A DNA stretch of 64,000 nt from CAWDPQ01 sp049642465 (GTDB lineage Bacteria > Acidobacteriota > Vicinamibacteria > Vicinamibacterales > 2-12-FULL-66-21). This document shows, piece by piece, positions 35,128-42,993 of this stretch; the first letter of the stretch is position 1; every line of letters begins with the position of its first letter. The notes under the pieces were generated by a model that was not told where the DNA came from, searched no databases, and saw only the letters and a list, made by a program, of their open reading frames with translations. Both the position numbers and the translations under genes were made by a program. The stretch lies in NCBI GenBank assembly GCA_049642465.1, contig JBAROV010000019.1, positions 1-64,000 of the forward strand, written 5' to 3'.

Positions 35128-36174
35128 ATGTCCTTGCGCCAGTTGCATCGTTCAAGCCTGTGGGCGTGTGTTGCCCTTGCAGCTCTTACAAGCGCGGCCG
35201 CCGCGCAGAACGCTAACAGCGTCGTCTACCAAGGGACTGCAGGTCCCGGAGCCGGAAAACACATCGTGTTTCTTGCCGGCGACCATGAGTACCGATCAGA
35301 AGAAACGCTGCCCGCCCTCGCGCGCACGCTGGCGAAGCACTACGGATTCAAGAGCACGGTGCTTTTCACAACCAATCGCCAGACTGGATTCATCGAGCCG
35401 GGCAGCTCGAACATCTCCGGCCTCGACGCGCTTCGAACTGCCGATCTCCTCGTTGTCTTTCTGCGATTCCAGGATTTCCCGGACGAGGAGATGCAGCACC
35501 TCATCGACTACCTCGAACGCGGTGGGCCCATCGTCGGTCTTCGGACCGCGACGCACGCATTTCAAATCAAGAGATCGGATGCGAAGTTCGCCAAGTACAC
35601 TTGGAACAACTCCGGCGAATTTCAGGGTGGTTTCGGCCGTCAGATATTGGGAGAGACGTGGGTCTCGCATTACGGCCGGAATCACGTGCAGAGCTCGCGG
35701 TTCCTGGTAGATCCAGACAACGCCGCGCACCCTGTCCTCCTTGGCGTGAAGGGCGTCTGGGTGCAATCAGGTGGCTATACGGCGGATCCGATTCAGGGCA
35801 GTCAGGTGCTTGCCCGCGGTCAGATACTCGACGGCATGACTCCGGATTCCCCTGCGGCCAAAGACAAGAAGGAATTTCCGGTGGCCTGGGTGCGCACGTA
35901 CACAACAGGTTCGGGTAAGGCGGGCCGCGTATTCACGACAACGCATGGGGCATCCGAGGATTTGCTGAATGATGGTTTCAGACGGATGCTCGTCAACGCC
36001 TGCCTCTGGGCCGCCGGTCTCGAAGCGGCGATCGGGCCCGCGAATAACATCAGCTTGGTCGGTCCCTACCAACCAACAACCTTCAAGTTCGAGGGTTACA
36101 TGAAGGGCGTGAGGCCCGCGGACCTTGCCGGCTGGGAATCACCCATCCCGCCTAAATTCGGTCAGTCGAAATAG
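35128..36174 (+). CDS. ThuA domain-containing exported protein
   Basis: A 348-residue protein with a signal peptide ending around Ala-Ala-Ala-Gln-Asn (residue 27). The ThuA (class I glutamine amidotransferase-like) fold begins with Lys-His-Ile-Val-Phe-Leu-Ala-Gly-Asp-His-Glu-Tyr and contains Leu-Leu-Val-Val-Phe-Leu-Arg-Phe, Gly-Gly-Pro-Ile-Val-Gly-Leu-Arg-Thr-Ala-Thr-His-Ala-Phe and Val-Phe-Thr-Thr-Thr-His-Gly near the end. ThuA proteins are linked to trehalose and other glycoside use, often with DUF1080 proteins. It starts 9 bases after the DUF2723 stop. The exact reaction is unknown. Confidence 0.87.
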   Translation: MSLRQLHRSSLWACVALAALTSAAAAQNANSVVYQGTAGPGAGKHIVFLAGDHEYRSEETLPALARTLAKHYGFKSTVLFTTNRQTGFIEPGSSNISGLDALRTADLLVVFLRFQDFPDEEMQHLIDYLERGGPIVGLRTATHAFQIKRSDAKFAKYTWNNSGEFQGGFGRQILGETWVSHYGRNHVQSSRFLVDPDNAAHPVLLGVKGVWVQSGGYTADPIQGSQVLARGQILDGMTPDSPAAKDKKEFPVAWVRTYTTGSGKAGRVFTTTHGASEDLLNDGFRRMLVNACLWAAGLEAAIGPANNISLVGPYQPTTFKFEGYMKGVRPADLAGWESPIPPKFGQSK

Positions 36175-36186
36175 TAGGATCTAGTC

Positions 36187-37125
36187 ATGCAAACATCATC
36201 CAGCCTCCTGCGGCGCGCGGCAGGTTTCGTGATCCTCGGCGTCCTTGTCGTCGCCTCGTTCCCCGTCCGCACGGCCGATAAACGCATCGTGCTCATCGCG
36301 GGGAAACCGAGTCATCCGCCAGGCATGCATGAGTTTCGGGCGGGGTGCCTGCTCTTTCAAAAAGCACTTGCCGGCGTGCCCGGAGTGAAGGTCGAGGTTT
36401 ACGACCTCGGCTGGCCGTCGAAGATGGCCGATGGCGCGCGTGTAGATGACAATGCGGCACTGGATGGCGCCGATGCCGTGCTGATTTTTGCGGACGGCGG
36501 CCGAGGGAACCCGGCGATTCAGGGCGAGCGGATGAAGATCATCGATGCGCTGGCCAAGAAAGGCGTTGGGCTGGGGTTCGGCCATTACGGCGTTGAAGTG
36601 CCAGCCGGTGCGCCCGGGGAGGCGATGCATCGTTGGATCGGGGGCTATTACGAGACGCTCTGGTCCGTCAACCCGATGTGGAAACCGGCCTTCGACAAAC
36701 TGCCGAAGCATCCGATCACGCGTGGTGTCCAGCCATTTGCGACGCACGACGAGTGGTACTTCAACATGCGCTGGACCAACGATGCGGCGGCAACAAAACG
36801 CCTCACCCCCATCCTCGTGGCGACGCCGACCGACGAGGTCCGCAAGGGGCCGTACGTCAGCCCGCGCGGTCCGTATGACCACATCATCGCCGACACCGGC
36901 AAAGCCGAAACCATGATGTGGGTGTACGAACGGCCCGACGGCGGTCGGAGCTTCGGGTTTACGGGTGGGCACACCCACGCCAACTGGGGCGACTCCAATC
37001 AGCGAAAGATCATGCTGAACGCGCTGCTCTGGATGGCCAAGGTGGACGTGCCCGCCCGGGGCGTCGAAGATCACATTACGGAAGCGGACCTGACGCAGAA
37101 TCTGGACGATAAGAAGCGGCGCTGA
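36187..37125 (+). CDS. Second ThuA domain-containing exported protein
   Basis: A 312-residue protein with a signal peptide (about residues 1-28). The ThuA fold starts Lys-Arg-Ile-Val-Leu-Ile-Ala-Gly-Lys-Pro-Ser-His and contains Gly-Val-Gly-Leu-Gly-Phe-Gly-His-Tyr-Gly-Val-Glu and Phe-Thr-Gly-Gly-His-Thr-His-Ala-Asn-Trp, matching the subtype found beside PQQ and DUF1080 genes. It differs strongly from the first ThuA protein, so this is not a recent duplication. It starts 12 bases after that gene and ends the operon. Its last 50 bases overlap the 3' end of the convergent epimerase gene. Confidence 0.87.
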   Translation: MQTSSSLLRRAAGFVILGVLVVASFPVRTADKRIVLIAGKPSHPPGMHEFRAGCLLFQKALAGVPGVKVEVYDLGWPSKMADGARVDDNAALDGADAVLIFADGGRGNPAIQGERMKIIDALAKKGVGLGFGHYGVEVPAGAPGEAMHRWIGGYYETLWSVNPMWKPAFDKLPKHPITRGVQPFATHDEWYFNMRWTNDAAATKRLTPILVATPTDEVRKGPYVSPRGPYDHIIADTGKAETMMWVYERPDGGRSFGFTGGHTHANWGDSNQRKIMLNALLWMAKVDVPARGVEDHITEADLTQNLDDKKRR

Positions 37126-38083
37126 CGCCCTGTTCGTCGATGAACTGTTGAATGATCTGATCGATCGTGCGATCGACGACGAATCCAAGGTTCAAGGGCC
37201 GGGTGATGTCGAAGTCACCTGGCCAGGTCAGGACCACACGCATCATTTCTTGATTGAGCTCGCAGCGCACTCGCTTGCGCGCCGCCGTACCTGCGAGGCG
37301 TTCGAGGCTCGCCAACATCTCTGCTGGCGTGACTGAGATTCCGGGAAGGTTCACCGACCGTCGCGCCTCCAGCCGCGCCGTATCGATCCGGGCCGCATGA
37401 ATCAGATTGTCGGTGACGACGGCCGGGGAGGTGATCCACAGGCGGGTGTCGAGCGGAACTGGACACACGCTCTCAAGGCCAGCCAGCGGTTCACGCACAA
37501 TCCCGCTGACGAACGATGACAGCGCCGAGTTCGGTTTTCCTGGCCGAATGGCGACGGTCGGCAACCGGCAGCTGATTCCGTCAATGTACCCCCGTCTGGA
37601 GTAATCACTCACCAGCAACTCCGCAATCGCCTTTTCCGTGCCGTAGGACGACTGCGGCCGGAGCGCCATATCCTCGGGAATGAAGTCGGGCAGAGGCCCG
37701 CCGAAGACTGCGACAGAACTCGCGAACACGAACCGCGGCCGAGTATTCCGCCCGCGAAACGCTTCGAGGAGGGCGCGCGTCGCATCGACGTTCACCCGCA
37801 GTCCGGTGTCGAATTCTGCTTCGGACTGCCCGCTGAGCACCGCGGCGAGGTGAAAGACGAGGTTGACGTCCCGCGCTGCGATCGAATCGACAAACTGAGC
37901 GTCTGTAATCGACCCGGACTGGATCCGCAGGCGGTTGTCCTCAACGGGGCAGGGCACGATATCAGCCGCGACGATGCTGGAAACGTCTGCGAGCTTTGAC
38001 CCTGGCGAGAGGATGGCTCGAATCAGCCGGGTTCCGAGAAAGCCGGCCGCACCGGTCACGAGGATCGTCATGGGCTCAGTCAT
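37076..38083 (-). CDS. denD: Extended SDR, D-erythronate dehydrogenase-like
   Basis: A 335-residue NAD-binding protein. The Gly-Ala-Ala-Gly-Phe-Leu-Gly nucleotide motif is at residues about 11-17, and the catalytic Tyr-Gly-Thr-Glu-Lys at about 147-151 with Ser-Ser-Val-Ala-Val-Phe-Gly upstream. The overall pattern (Val-Phe-His-Leu-Ala-Ala-Val-Leu-Ser-Gly, and Arg-Leu-Pro-Thr-Val-Ala-Ile-Arg-Pro-Gly-Lys-Pro-Asn) is that of DenD, which oxidises D-erythronate; specificity is not proven. It is divergent from an SDR gene with only 15 bases between starts, and its 3' end overlaps the ThuA gene. Confidence 0.75.
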   Translation of the reverse strand: MTEPMTILVTGAAGFLGTRLIRAILSPGSKLADVSSIVAADIVPCPVEDNRLRIQSGSITDAQFVDSIAARDVNLVFHLAAVLSGQSEAEFDTGLRVNVDATRALLEAFRGRNTRPRFVFASSVAVFGGPLPDFIPEDMALRPQSSYGTEKAIAELLVSDYSRRGYIDGISCRLPTVAIRPGKPNSALSSFVSGIVREPLAGLESVCPVPLDTRLWITSPAVVTDNLIHAARIDTARLEARRSVNLPGISVTPAEMLASLERLAGTAARKRVRCELNQEMMRVVLTWPGDFDITRPLNLGFVVDRTIDQIIQQFIDEQGVSAASYRPDSASGPLP

Positions 38084-38098
38084 GTTACCGTTCGTCGC

Positions 38099-38857
38099 GT
38101 GATCACACCACTGAAGGTTGCCATCGTGACCGGCGCGGGTACAGGCATAGGCGGGGCGGTCGCCACGGCGCTACTGCAGAACGGCTACGCGGTTGTGCTT
38201 GCCGGCCGCCGCGAGGAGTTGCTCAGTCAGGTGATTCGTGACTCGGGAGTCTCCCCCGACAGCGCCCGGGCCGTGCGTACGGATGTGTCGGATCCAGAAT
38301 CGGTACGACGGCTGTTCGAAGCGACGCGGGGAGCATTTGGCCGTCTGGACCTGCTCTTCAACAACGCCGGGATCAACGCGCCAGGTGTTCCCCTGGAAGA
38401 CTTGACGCTCGAACAATGGAGATCCGTCGTGGATGTCAATCTCACGGGCGCCTTTCTCTGCACGCAGCACGCGTTCCGGCTGATGAAGTCCCAGGATCCG
38501 AGAGGCGGCCGCATCATCAACAACGGATCGATTTCGGCGCACACCCCACGGCCCAATTCCGCCCCCTATACGGCCACCAAACATGCGATCACCGGCTTGA
38601 CCAAATCGACCTCCCTCGACGGACGCCAGTTCGACATCGCATGCGGGCAGATTGATATCGGCAATGCGTCGACACCGCTGACGGCAAGATTCACGTCCGG
38701 CGTTCCGCAGGCGAACGGACAGCTGGGGGTGGAGCCCGTCATGGACGTCACGCACGTGGCCCGTGCCGTCGTCTACATGGCGGGGTTGCCGCTCGACGCG
38801 AACGTTCAATTCATGACGCTGATGGCGACGAAAATGCCGTTTGTCGGACGGGGGTAG
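38099..38857 (+). CDS. Classical SDR-family oxidoreductase
   Basis: A 252-residue Rossmann protein starting with GTG. Cofactor motif Thr-Gly-Ala-Gly-Thr-Gly-Ile-Gly is at residues about 10-17, Asn-Asn-Ala-Gly at about 89-92, catalytic Ser in Asn-Gly-Ser-Ile-Ser near 144 and Tyr-Thr-Ala-Thr-Lys at about 157-161. The length and motifs are those of FabG-like dehydrogenases. Substrate unknown; the divergent partner suggests a sugar acid or related polyol pathway. The two starts are only 15 bases apart, so each promoter must lie inside the other gene or overlap it. Confidence 0.88.
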   Translation: MITPLKVAIVTGAGTGIGGAVATALLQNGYAVVLAGRREELLSQVIRDSGVSPDSARAVRTDVSDPESVRRLFEATRGAFGRLDLLFNNAGINAPGVPLEDLTLEQWRSVVDVNLTGAFLCTQHAFRLMKSQDPRGGRIINNGSISAHTPRPNSAPYTATKHAITGLTKSTSLDGRQFDIACGQIDIGNASTPLTARFTSGVPQANGQLGVEPVMDVTHVARAVVYMAGLPLDANVQFMTLMATKMPFVGRG

Positions 38858-38860
38858 TGC

Positions 38861-39232
38861 TTAGCGGACGGGCTTGGCGTCCTTGACGATGAAGAGCAGC
38901 TCGCCCGGGCGAATGAGGCCGAGCTCTTCGCGGGCGAGTGATTCGATGGTGGACGGGTCCTCGAGCAGCCGGCGCGCTTCCTCGCGAAGCTGTGCGTTCT
39001 CCGCACGCAGTCGCTCGATGGAGGTACTCAGCTCGCGATGGTGACGCCGGGCGCGGATTGACTCCAGCAGCCCCTTTTCGCCGACCAGACCGTCGATGGC
39101 CAGGACGAGAGTGACGAAAAGCAGGAGAAGCTGAATCGTCTTCCTTCGAGCCTGGGAACTGGCCTGAACCGCGGGATCACGCCTGCGACGGGGGGGTTCT
39201 TTCGGGGATCGTGGTAGCGTTGCCGGCGCCAT
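38861..39232 (-). CDS. FtsB/DivIC-type septum formation initiator
   Basis: About 123 residues: a basic, Pro-rich N-terminus, one membrane helix (about 35-55) and a periplasmic coiled coil of Leu, Arg and Glu heptads (Ser-Ile-Glu-Arg-Leu-Arg-Ala-Glu-Asn-Ala-Gln-Leu-Arg-Glu-Glu), then Ser-Leu-Ala-Arg-Glu-Glu-Leu-Gly-Leu-Ile-Arg-Pro-Gly-Glu. That is the canonical layout of FtsB, which bridges FtsL and FtsQ at the division site. An ATG at 39322 would add 30 residues with no helix; the one at 39232 was preferred. Divergent from cutA, with 88 bases between. Confidence 0.85.
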   Translation of the reverse strand: MAPATLPRSPKEPPRRRRDPAVQASSQARRKTIQLLLLFVTLVLAIDGLVGEKGLLESIRARRHHRELSTSIERLRAENAQLREEARRLLEDPSTIESLAREELGLIRPGELLFIVKDAKPVR

Positions 39233-39320
39233 CGGGTGCGTGCGTCCTTTGTACAATAGTTTCGACCGATTTGAACGTCGGAAATAGCCTTCCGGCAGAA
39301 AAACTGGAGACCGCTCGTCC

Positions 39321-39638
39321 ATGACCGCGGACTACGTCATCGCGCTCACGACCCTGCCAGCCGACGCAGATGCAGCAGAATTCGGAAGAACCCTGATCGA
39401 TGAACGGTTGGCCGCCTGCGTCAACCTCCTGCCGGTCATGGAGTCCGTGTACCGCTGGGAAGGGAAGATCGAGTTCGAGGCTGAACGTCAGCTGGTCATC
39501 AAAACCTCACGCGAGCGCGTGGCGGATCTGTGGGATCGAGTGCGGGAGCTGCATCCCTACGAGGTGCCCGAGTTCATTGTGATTCCGATTGTCGACGGCA
39601 ACGAGGCGTATTTGCGATGGATCGGCGAGAGTACGTAG
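39321..39638 (+). CDS. cutA: CutA divalent-cation tolerance protein
   Basis: A 105-residue protein. Thr-Thr-Leu-Pro-Ala-Asp at about residues 10-15, Leu-Ala-Ala-Cys-Val-Asn-Leu-Leu-Pro and Ser-Val-Tyr-Arg-Trp-Glu-Gly-Lys-Ile-Glu, then Pro-Tyr-Glu-Val-Pro-Glu-Phe-Ile, are all signature blocks. CutA forms stable trimers and is linked to copper and other divalent-ion tolerance; its molecular role is not settled. It lies head to head with the FtsB-like gene and ends six bases before the convergent PLP enzyme gene. Length is normal. Confidence 0.93.
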   Translation: MTADYVIALTTLPADADAAEFGRTLIDERLAACVNLLPVMESVYRWEGKIEFEAERQLVIKTSRERVADLWDRVRELHPYEVPEFIVIPIVDGNEAYLRWIGEST

Positions 39639-39644
39639 TCGTGC

Positions 39645-40796
39645 TCAGGCGAGTGCCTGGGCAAGATCGTCGATCAGATCAGCCGGGTCTTCGATGCCGA
39701 CGGAGATCCGAACCAGGCTATCCGTCAGGCCGATGGCGGCGCGGCGTTCGGGGGGAACCGAGGCATGCGTCATCGAGGCGGGATGGCTGATCAACGTCTC
39801 GACGCCGCCGAGGCTTTCAGCAAGGGCCATCAGCTTCACCCGGTTGCAGACGCTCCGCGCGGCTTCGAAAGTGCCGGCGTCGAACGTCAGCATGCCGCCG
39901 AACCCTTTCATCTGTCGCGTGGCGAGATCGTACTGCGGGTGCGTGGGCAGCCCCGGATACAGCACCGCGCGAACTTTTGGATGTTTTGAAAGGTAAGTCG
40001 CGAGCGCCATCCCGTTGGCGTTGTGCTGAGCCATTCGCAGCGGAAGGGTCTTGGTTCCTCGGAGCACGAGCCAGGCGTCGAACGGACCCATGATGCCGCC
40101 GGCGGCGTTCTGGATGAACCTGAGCCACTCGATATCGTCATCGCGCATGGCGATGACGATGCCGCCGACACTGTCGCTGTGCCCGTTGAGATACTTGGTC
40201 GTGCTGTGCACGACGATGTCCGCACCAAGCTCGATAGGGCGCTGAACGCACGGACTGGCGAATGTGTTGTCGACGACGAGGCGCACACCCTTCGAACGGG
40301 TCAGCGCCGCCACAGCCGCGATGTCCGTCAAACGCATCACCGGGTTGGTCGGTGTCTCGACGAACACCATCTTCGTTTCGGGTCGAAGCGCTCGCTCGAT
40401 CTGATCCAGCTTCGATGTATCGACGTAGGTGAACGTCAGCCGATACCGGGTGAGCACTTTATCGAACAACCGGAACGTTCCACCGTATGTGTTATCGGTG
40501 ACGACCACGTGATCGCCCGACGATAGTGCGCCTGCGATCGCACTAATGGCTGCCATCCCTGACGCGAAGGCAAACGCCGCTTTGCCCCCTTCGATCGCGG
40601 TCAGGTTCTGCTCGAGCGCCGTTCGGGTCGGATTCTGCGTTCGGGCGTACTCGTACCCTTTGTGGCGACCCAGCTCTTCCTGGACGTAGGTGGACGTCTG
40701 GAAGATGGGCGTGATGATCGCGCCGGTCGAGGCATCGGGCTCCTGTCCCGCGTGAATGCACACGGTTGAAAAGCGAGCGTGCTCGGGAAGCTTCAC
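39645..40796 (-). CDS. Cystathionine gamma-synthase/lyase-type PLP enzyme
   Basis: About 383 residues, fold type I. The Phe-Ala-Ser-Gly-Met-Ala-Ala phosphate-binding region is near residue 75, Val-Asp-Asn-Thr-Phe-Ala-Ser-Pro near residue 175, and the PLP lysine lies in His-Ser-Thr-Thr-Lys-Tyr-Leu-Asn-Gly-His near residue 200. Gly-Leu-Pro-Thr-His-Pro-Gln-Tyr and Leu-Val-Arg-Ile-Ser-Val-Gly-Ile-Glu at the C-terminus complete the Cys/Met metabolism family. Synthase and lyase cannot be separated from sequence alone. The start is set at GTG 40796 because residues upstream are unlike the family; this places it 32 bases from the divergent phosphatase gene. Confidence 0.9.
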   Translation of the reverse strand: MKLPEHARFSTVCIHAGQEPDASTGAIITPIFQTSTYVQEELGRHKGYEYARTQNPTRTALEQNLTAIEGGKAAFAFASGMAAISAIAGALSSGDHVVVTDNTYGGTFRLFDKVLTRYRLTFTYVDTSKLDQIERALRPETKMVFVETPTNPVMRLTDIAAVAALTRSKGVRLVVDNTFASPCVQRPIELGADIVVHSTTKYLNGHSDSVGGIVIAMRDDDIEWLRFIQNAAGGIMGPFDAWLVLRGTKTLPLRMAQHNANGMALATYLSKHPKVRAVLYPGLPTHPQYDLATRQMKGFGGMLTFDAGTFEAARSVCNRVKLMALAESLGGVETLISHPASMTHASVPPERRAAIGLTDSLVRISVGIEDPADLIDDLAQALA

Positions 40797-40828
40797 GATG
40801 CCAATGTTATCATTCGGATTCGACCCGC

Positions 40829-42979
40829 ATGGCTCGGTCACGCCTCTCTGACGCGATCGCGCGCATCCGTCGATCACCCACGGGGCTTGCGACGGCTCCG
40901 CGCACGACCGATAGATCGCTCTCTGCACGCCACCTGCTCCTGCATTCGTGGGCCGGTCGGTTGTTCATCGGTGCGGCCGCCCTGAAAGTGGTGCTCGGTA
41001 TCGTGCGGCAGTTCGTCACATTGCCGCAGGTGGTCGTTCTGCTCAACGGCGCGGCAACGGTCGGTCTCGCCGTCTCCGTGGGTTTCTTCGTCTGGCGGCT
41101 GATCCTCTTGACCAAACGCCGCCTGCTGTGGCGCCTCCGTCGTCGCCTGATCCTTTCCTATATCTTCATTGGCGTCGTTCCCGCGCTGCTGATCGTGGCG
41201 TTCTTCCTGCTGGGCGCGTGGATGGTGACGATGAACCTGAGCGCGTATTTCTTCAAGGATGGATTCGAGGATATTTTGGACGATGCGCAGCTCATCGCGC
41301 AGGCGGTGGCGACGGAAGTCGGGCGTGAGCCGGCTCAGGCGCCGCAGACGATTGCCCGGGTGCACCGCAATGCGATGCCATCGTATCCCGGGCTGACGCT
41401 CGCCTTTGTCCCGCTCACCGCAGATGCGCCGCTGGCAGCCCATGTCGGCACCTGGGAGCACCTGGACCCGCCCAGGACGATCCCGAGTTGGCTGCGCGGC
41501 CGCGCGGAGGGCTTCAAAGGAACGATCTGCATCAACCGGCCGGGTTCCTCGAACAAGGCGGAGCTGGTGGTTCGGGCGGCGTTGCCCGCGGCGTCGAAGG
41601 TGCGACGTTTCGGATTCGTGGTGGTGGATATACCGATCGACGACCAGATGCTGGATCTGTTGTACGAACGGACTCGAGTGCGAGCGGATGCGGTCTACCG
41701 CGGCAGTGACACCAACCTGGTTCCTCTTCCGGGTGGGACTGGAGCGAACGCTGACACGCCGGCGTCGACCTTCTCCCTGTTTCGTCGCAGCGTTACGTTT
41801 CTCGATTACACCGACTGGGAAGACGGAGCGTCGCATCGCGCCACCGTGGCGATGGCTTACCGCCTCGGCGACCTGTATAACAGCCTGTCGCGCGCGCAGT
41901 CTGTGCAGTGGCAGGGACTGACGTGGGGTGATGCGCTGAAGATGGTGCTGATCTTCGTTGCCGTCCTGTTTCTCGTGATTCAAGCGGTCGCGCTCATCAT
42001 GGGGCTCGCCCTCGCCCGATCGATTACGAGTTCGATCCACGAACTGTCAATGGGCACCGAGCGAGTGCGGCAGGGAGACTTCGCACACCGGATCAAGATC
42101 CAGGCAAAGGATCAGCTTGGAGAGCTGGCCGGTTCGTTCAACCAGATGACCGGCAGCATCGAAAACCTGCTGCAGACGGCGGCGGAGAAGAAGCGGCTGG
42201 AAGAAGAACTGCGCATCGCGCGGCAGATTCAAATGTCACTCTTGCCGCGCGGACCGCTCGACGTCCCGGGCCTCGCCGTGACGGCACTGTGCGTGCCGGC
42301 GCGAGAGGTTGGCGGCGACTACTACGACTTCTTCCCGCTGCCGCAGAATCGGCTCGGCGTTCTGATCGCCGACGTCTCCGGAAAAGGGACCTCCGCGGCG
42401 TTGTACATGGCCGAATTGAAAGGGCTGGTGCTGTCGCTGAGCCAGATCTATTTCTCGCCGCGACAGATGTTGACGGAGGTCAACCGCATCATCTCTGAGA
42501 ACCTGGACGCCCGCAGTTTCATCACGATGACGTATGCGGTCATCGACCTCGATCGTGGGCTCGTCACCTTCGCCCGCGCCGGGCACACGCCGATGATTTA
42601 TCTCCCGGCGCGTGGCGTATCTCAGCCAGCCGCGCAAATCCTCGTGCCAAGCGGAATGGTTGTCGGGCTGCGGATCGACGGCGCCGCGCAGAAGTTCACG
42701 GAGCTGCTCGAGGAACAGACGCTCGTCCTCAGTGTTGGTGACGTCCTGGTGCTGTACACCGATGGCATCACAGAGGCGATGAACCTCGAATCGGATCTCT
42801 TCGGCGACTCACGGCTCAGTCGAATCGTGGAAGAACACGGCCATCTCGACTCCGCGGAGCTGCGCGAGCGCATACTGAGGGAGATCGAAGCCTTTGTCGG
42901 GAGCGCCGATCAACACGACGATATGACGATGATCCTGATGAAAGTGGAACACGTCGCAGAGGCCAAGGTGGCCGTCTGA
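40829..42979 (+). CDS. SpoIIE/RsbU-type PP2C phosphatase with HAMP domain
   Basis: About 716 residues. Two N-terminal membrane helices (about residues 43-90) and a further helix near 105-130 surround an extracytoplasmic region of about 220 residues. Another helix (about 370-395) leads to a HAMP domain (Leu-Ala-Arg-Ser-Ile-Thr-Ser-Ser-Ile-His-Glu-Leu-x-Met-Gly-Thr-Glu-Arg-Val). The C-terminal 240 residues are a PPM-type phosphatase with Glu-Val-Gly-Gly-Asp-Tyr-Tyr-Asp-Phe, Ile-Ala-Asp-Val-Ser-Gly-Lys-Gly-Thr-Ser-Ala-Ala and Tyr-Thr-Asp-Gly-Ile-Thr-Glu-Ala. Such proteins dephosphorylate anti-anti-sigma factors in partner switching; no such partner is in this window. ATG 40829 preferred over 40766. 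Confidence 0.9.
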   Translation: MARSRLSDAIARIRRSPTGLATAPRTTDRSLSARHLLLHSWAGRLFIGAAALKVVLGIVRQFVTLPQVVVLLNGAATVGLAVSVGFFVWRLILLTKRRLLWRLRRRLILSYIFIGVVPALLIVAFFLLGAWMVTMNLSAYFFKDGFEDILDDAQLIAQAVATEVGREPAQAPQTIARVHRNAMPSYPGLTLAFVPLTADAPLAAHVGTWEHLDPPRTIPSWLRGRAEGFKGTICINRPGSSNKAELVVRAALPAASKVRRFGFVVVDIPIDDQMLDLLYERTRVRADAVYRGSDTNLVPLPGGTGANADTPASTFSLFRRSVTFLDYTDWEDGASHRATVAMAYRLGDLYNSLSRAQSVQWQGLTWGDALKMVLIFVAVLFLVIQAVALIMGLALARSITSSIHELSMGTERVRQGDFAHRIKIQAKDQLGELAGSFNQMTGSIENLLQTAAEKKRLEEELRIARQIQMSLLPRGPLDVPGLAVTALCVPAREVGGDYYDFFPLPQNRLGVLIADVSGKGTSAALYMAELKGLVLSLSQIYFSPRQMLTEVNRIISENLDARSFITMTYAVIDLDRGLVTFARAGHTPMIYLPARGVSQPAAQILVPSGMVVGLRIDGAAQKFTELLEEQTLVLSVGDVLVLYTDGITEAMNLESDLFGDSRLSRIVEEHGHLDSAELRERILREIEAFVGSADQHDDMTMILMKVEHVAEAKVAV

Positions 42980-42993
42980 GCGCCGCAGGCGAG

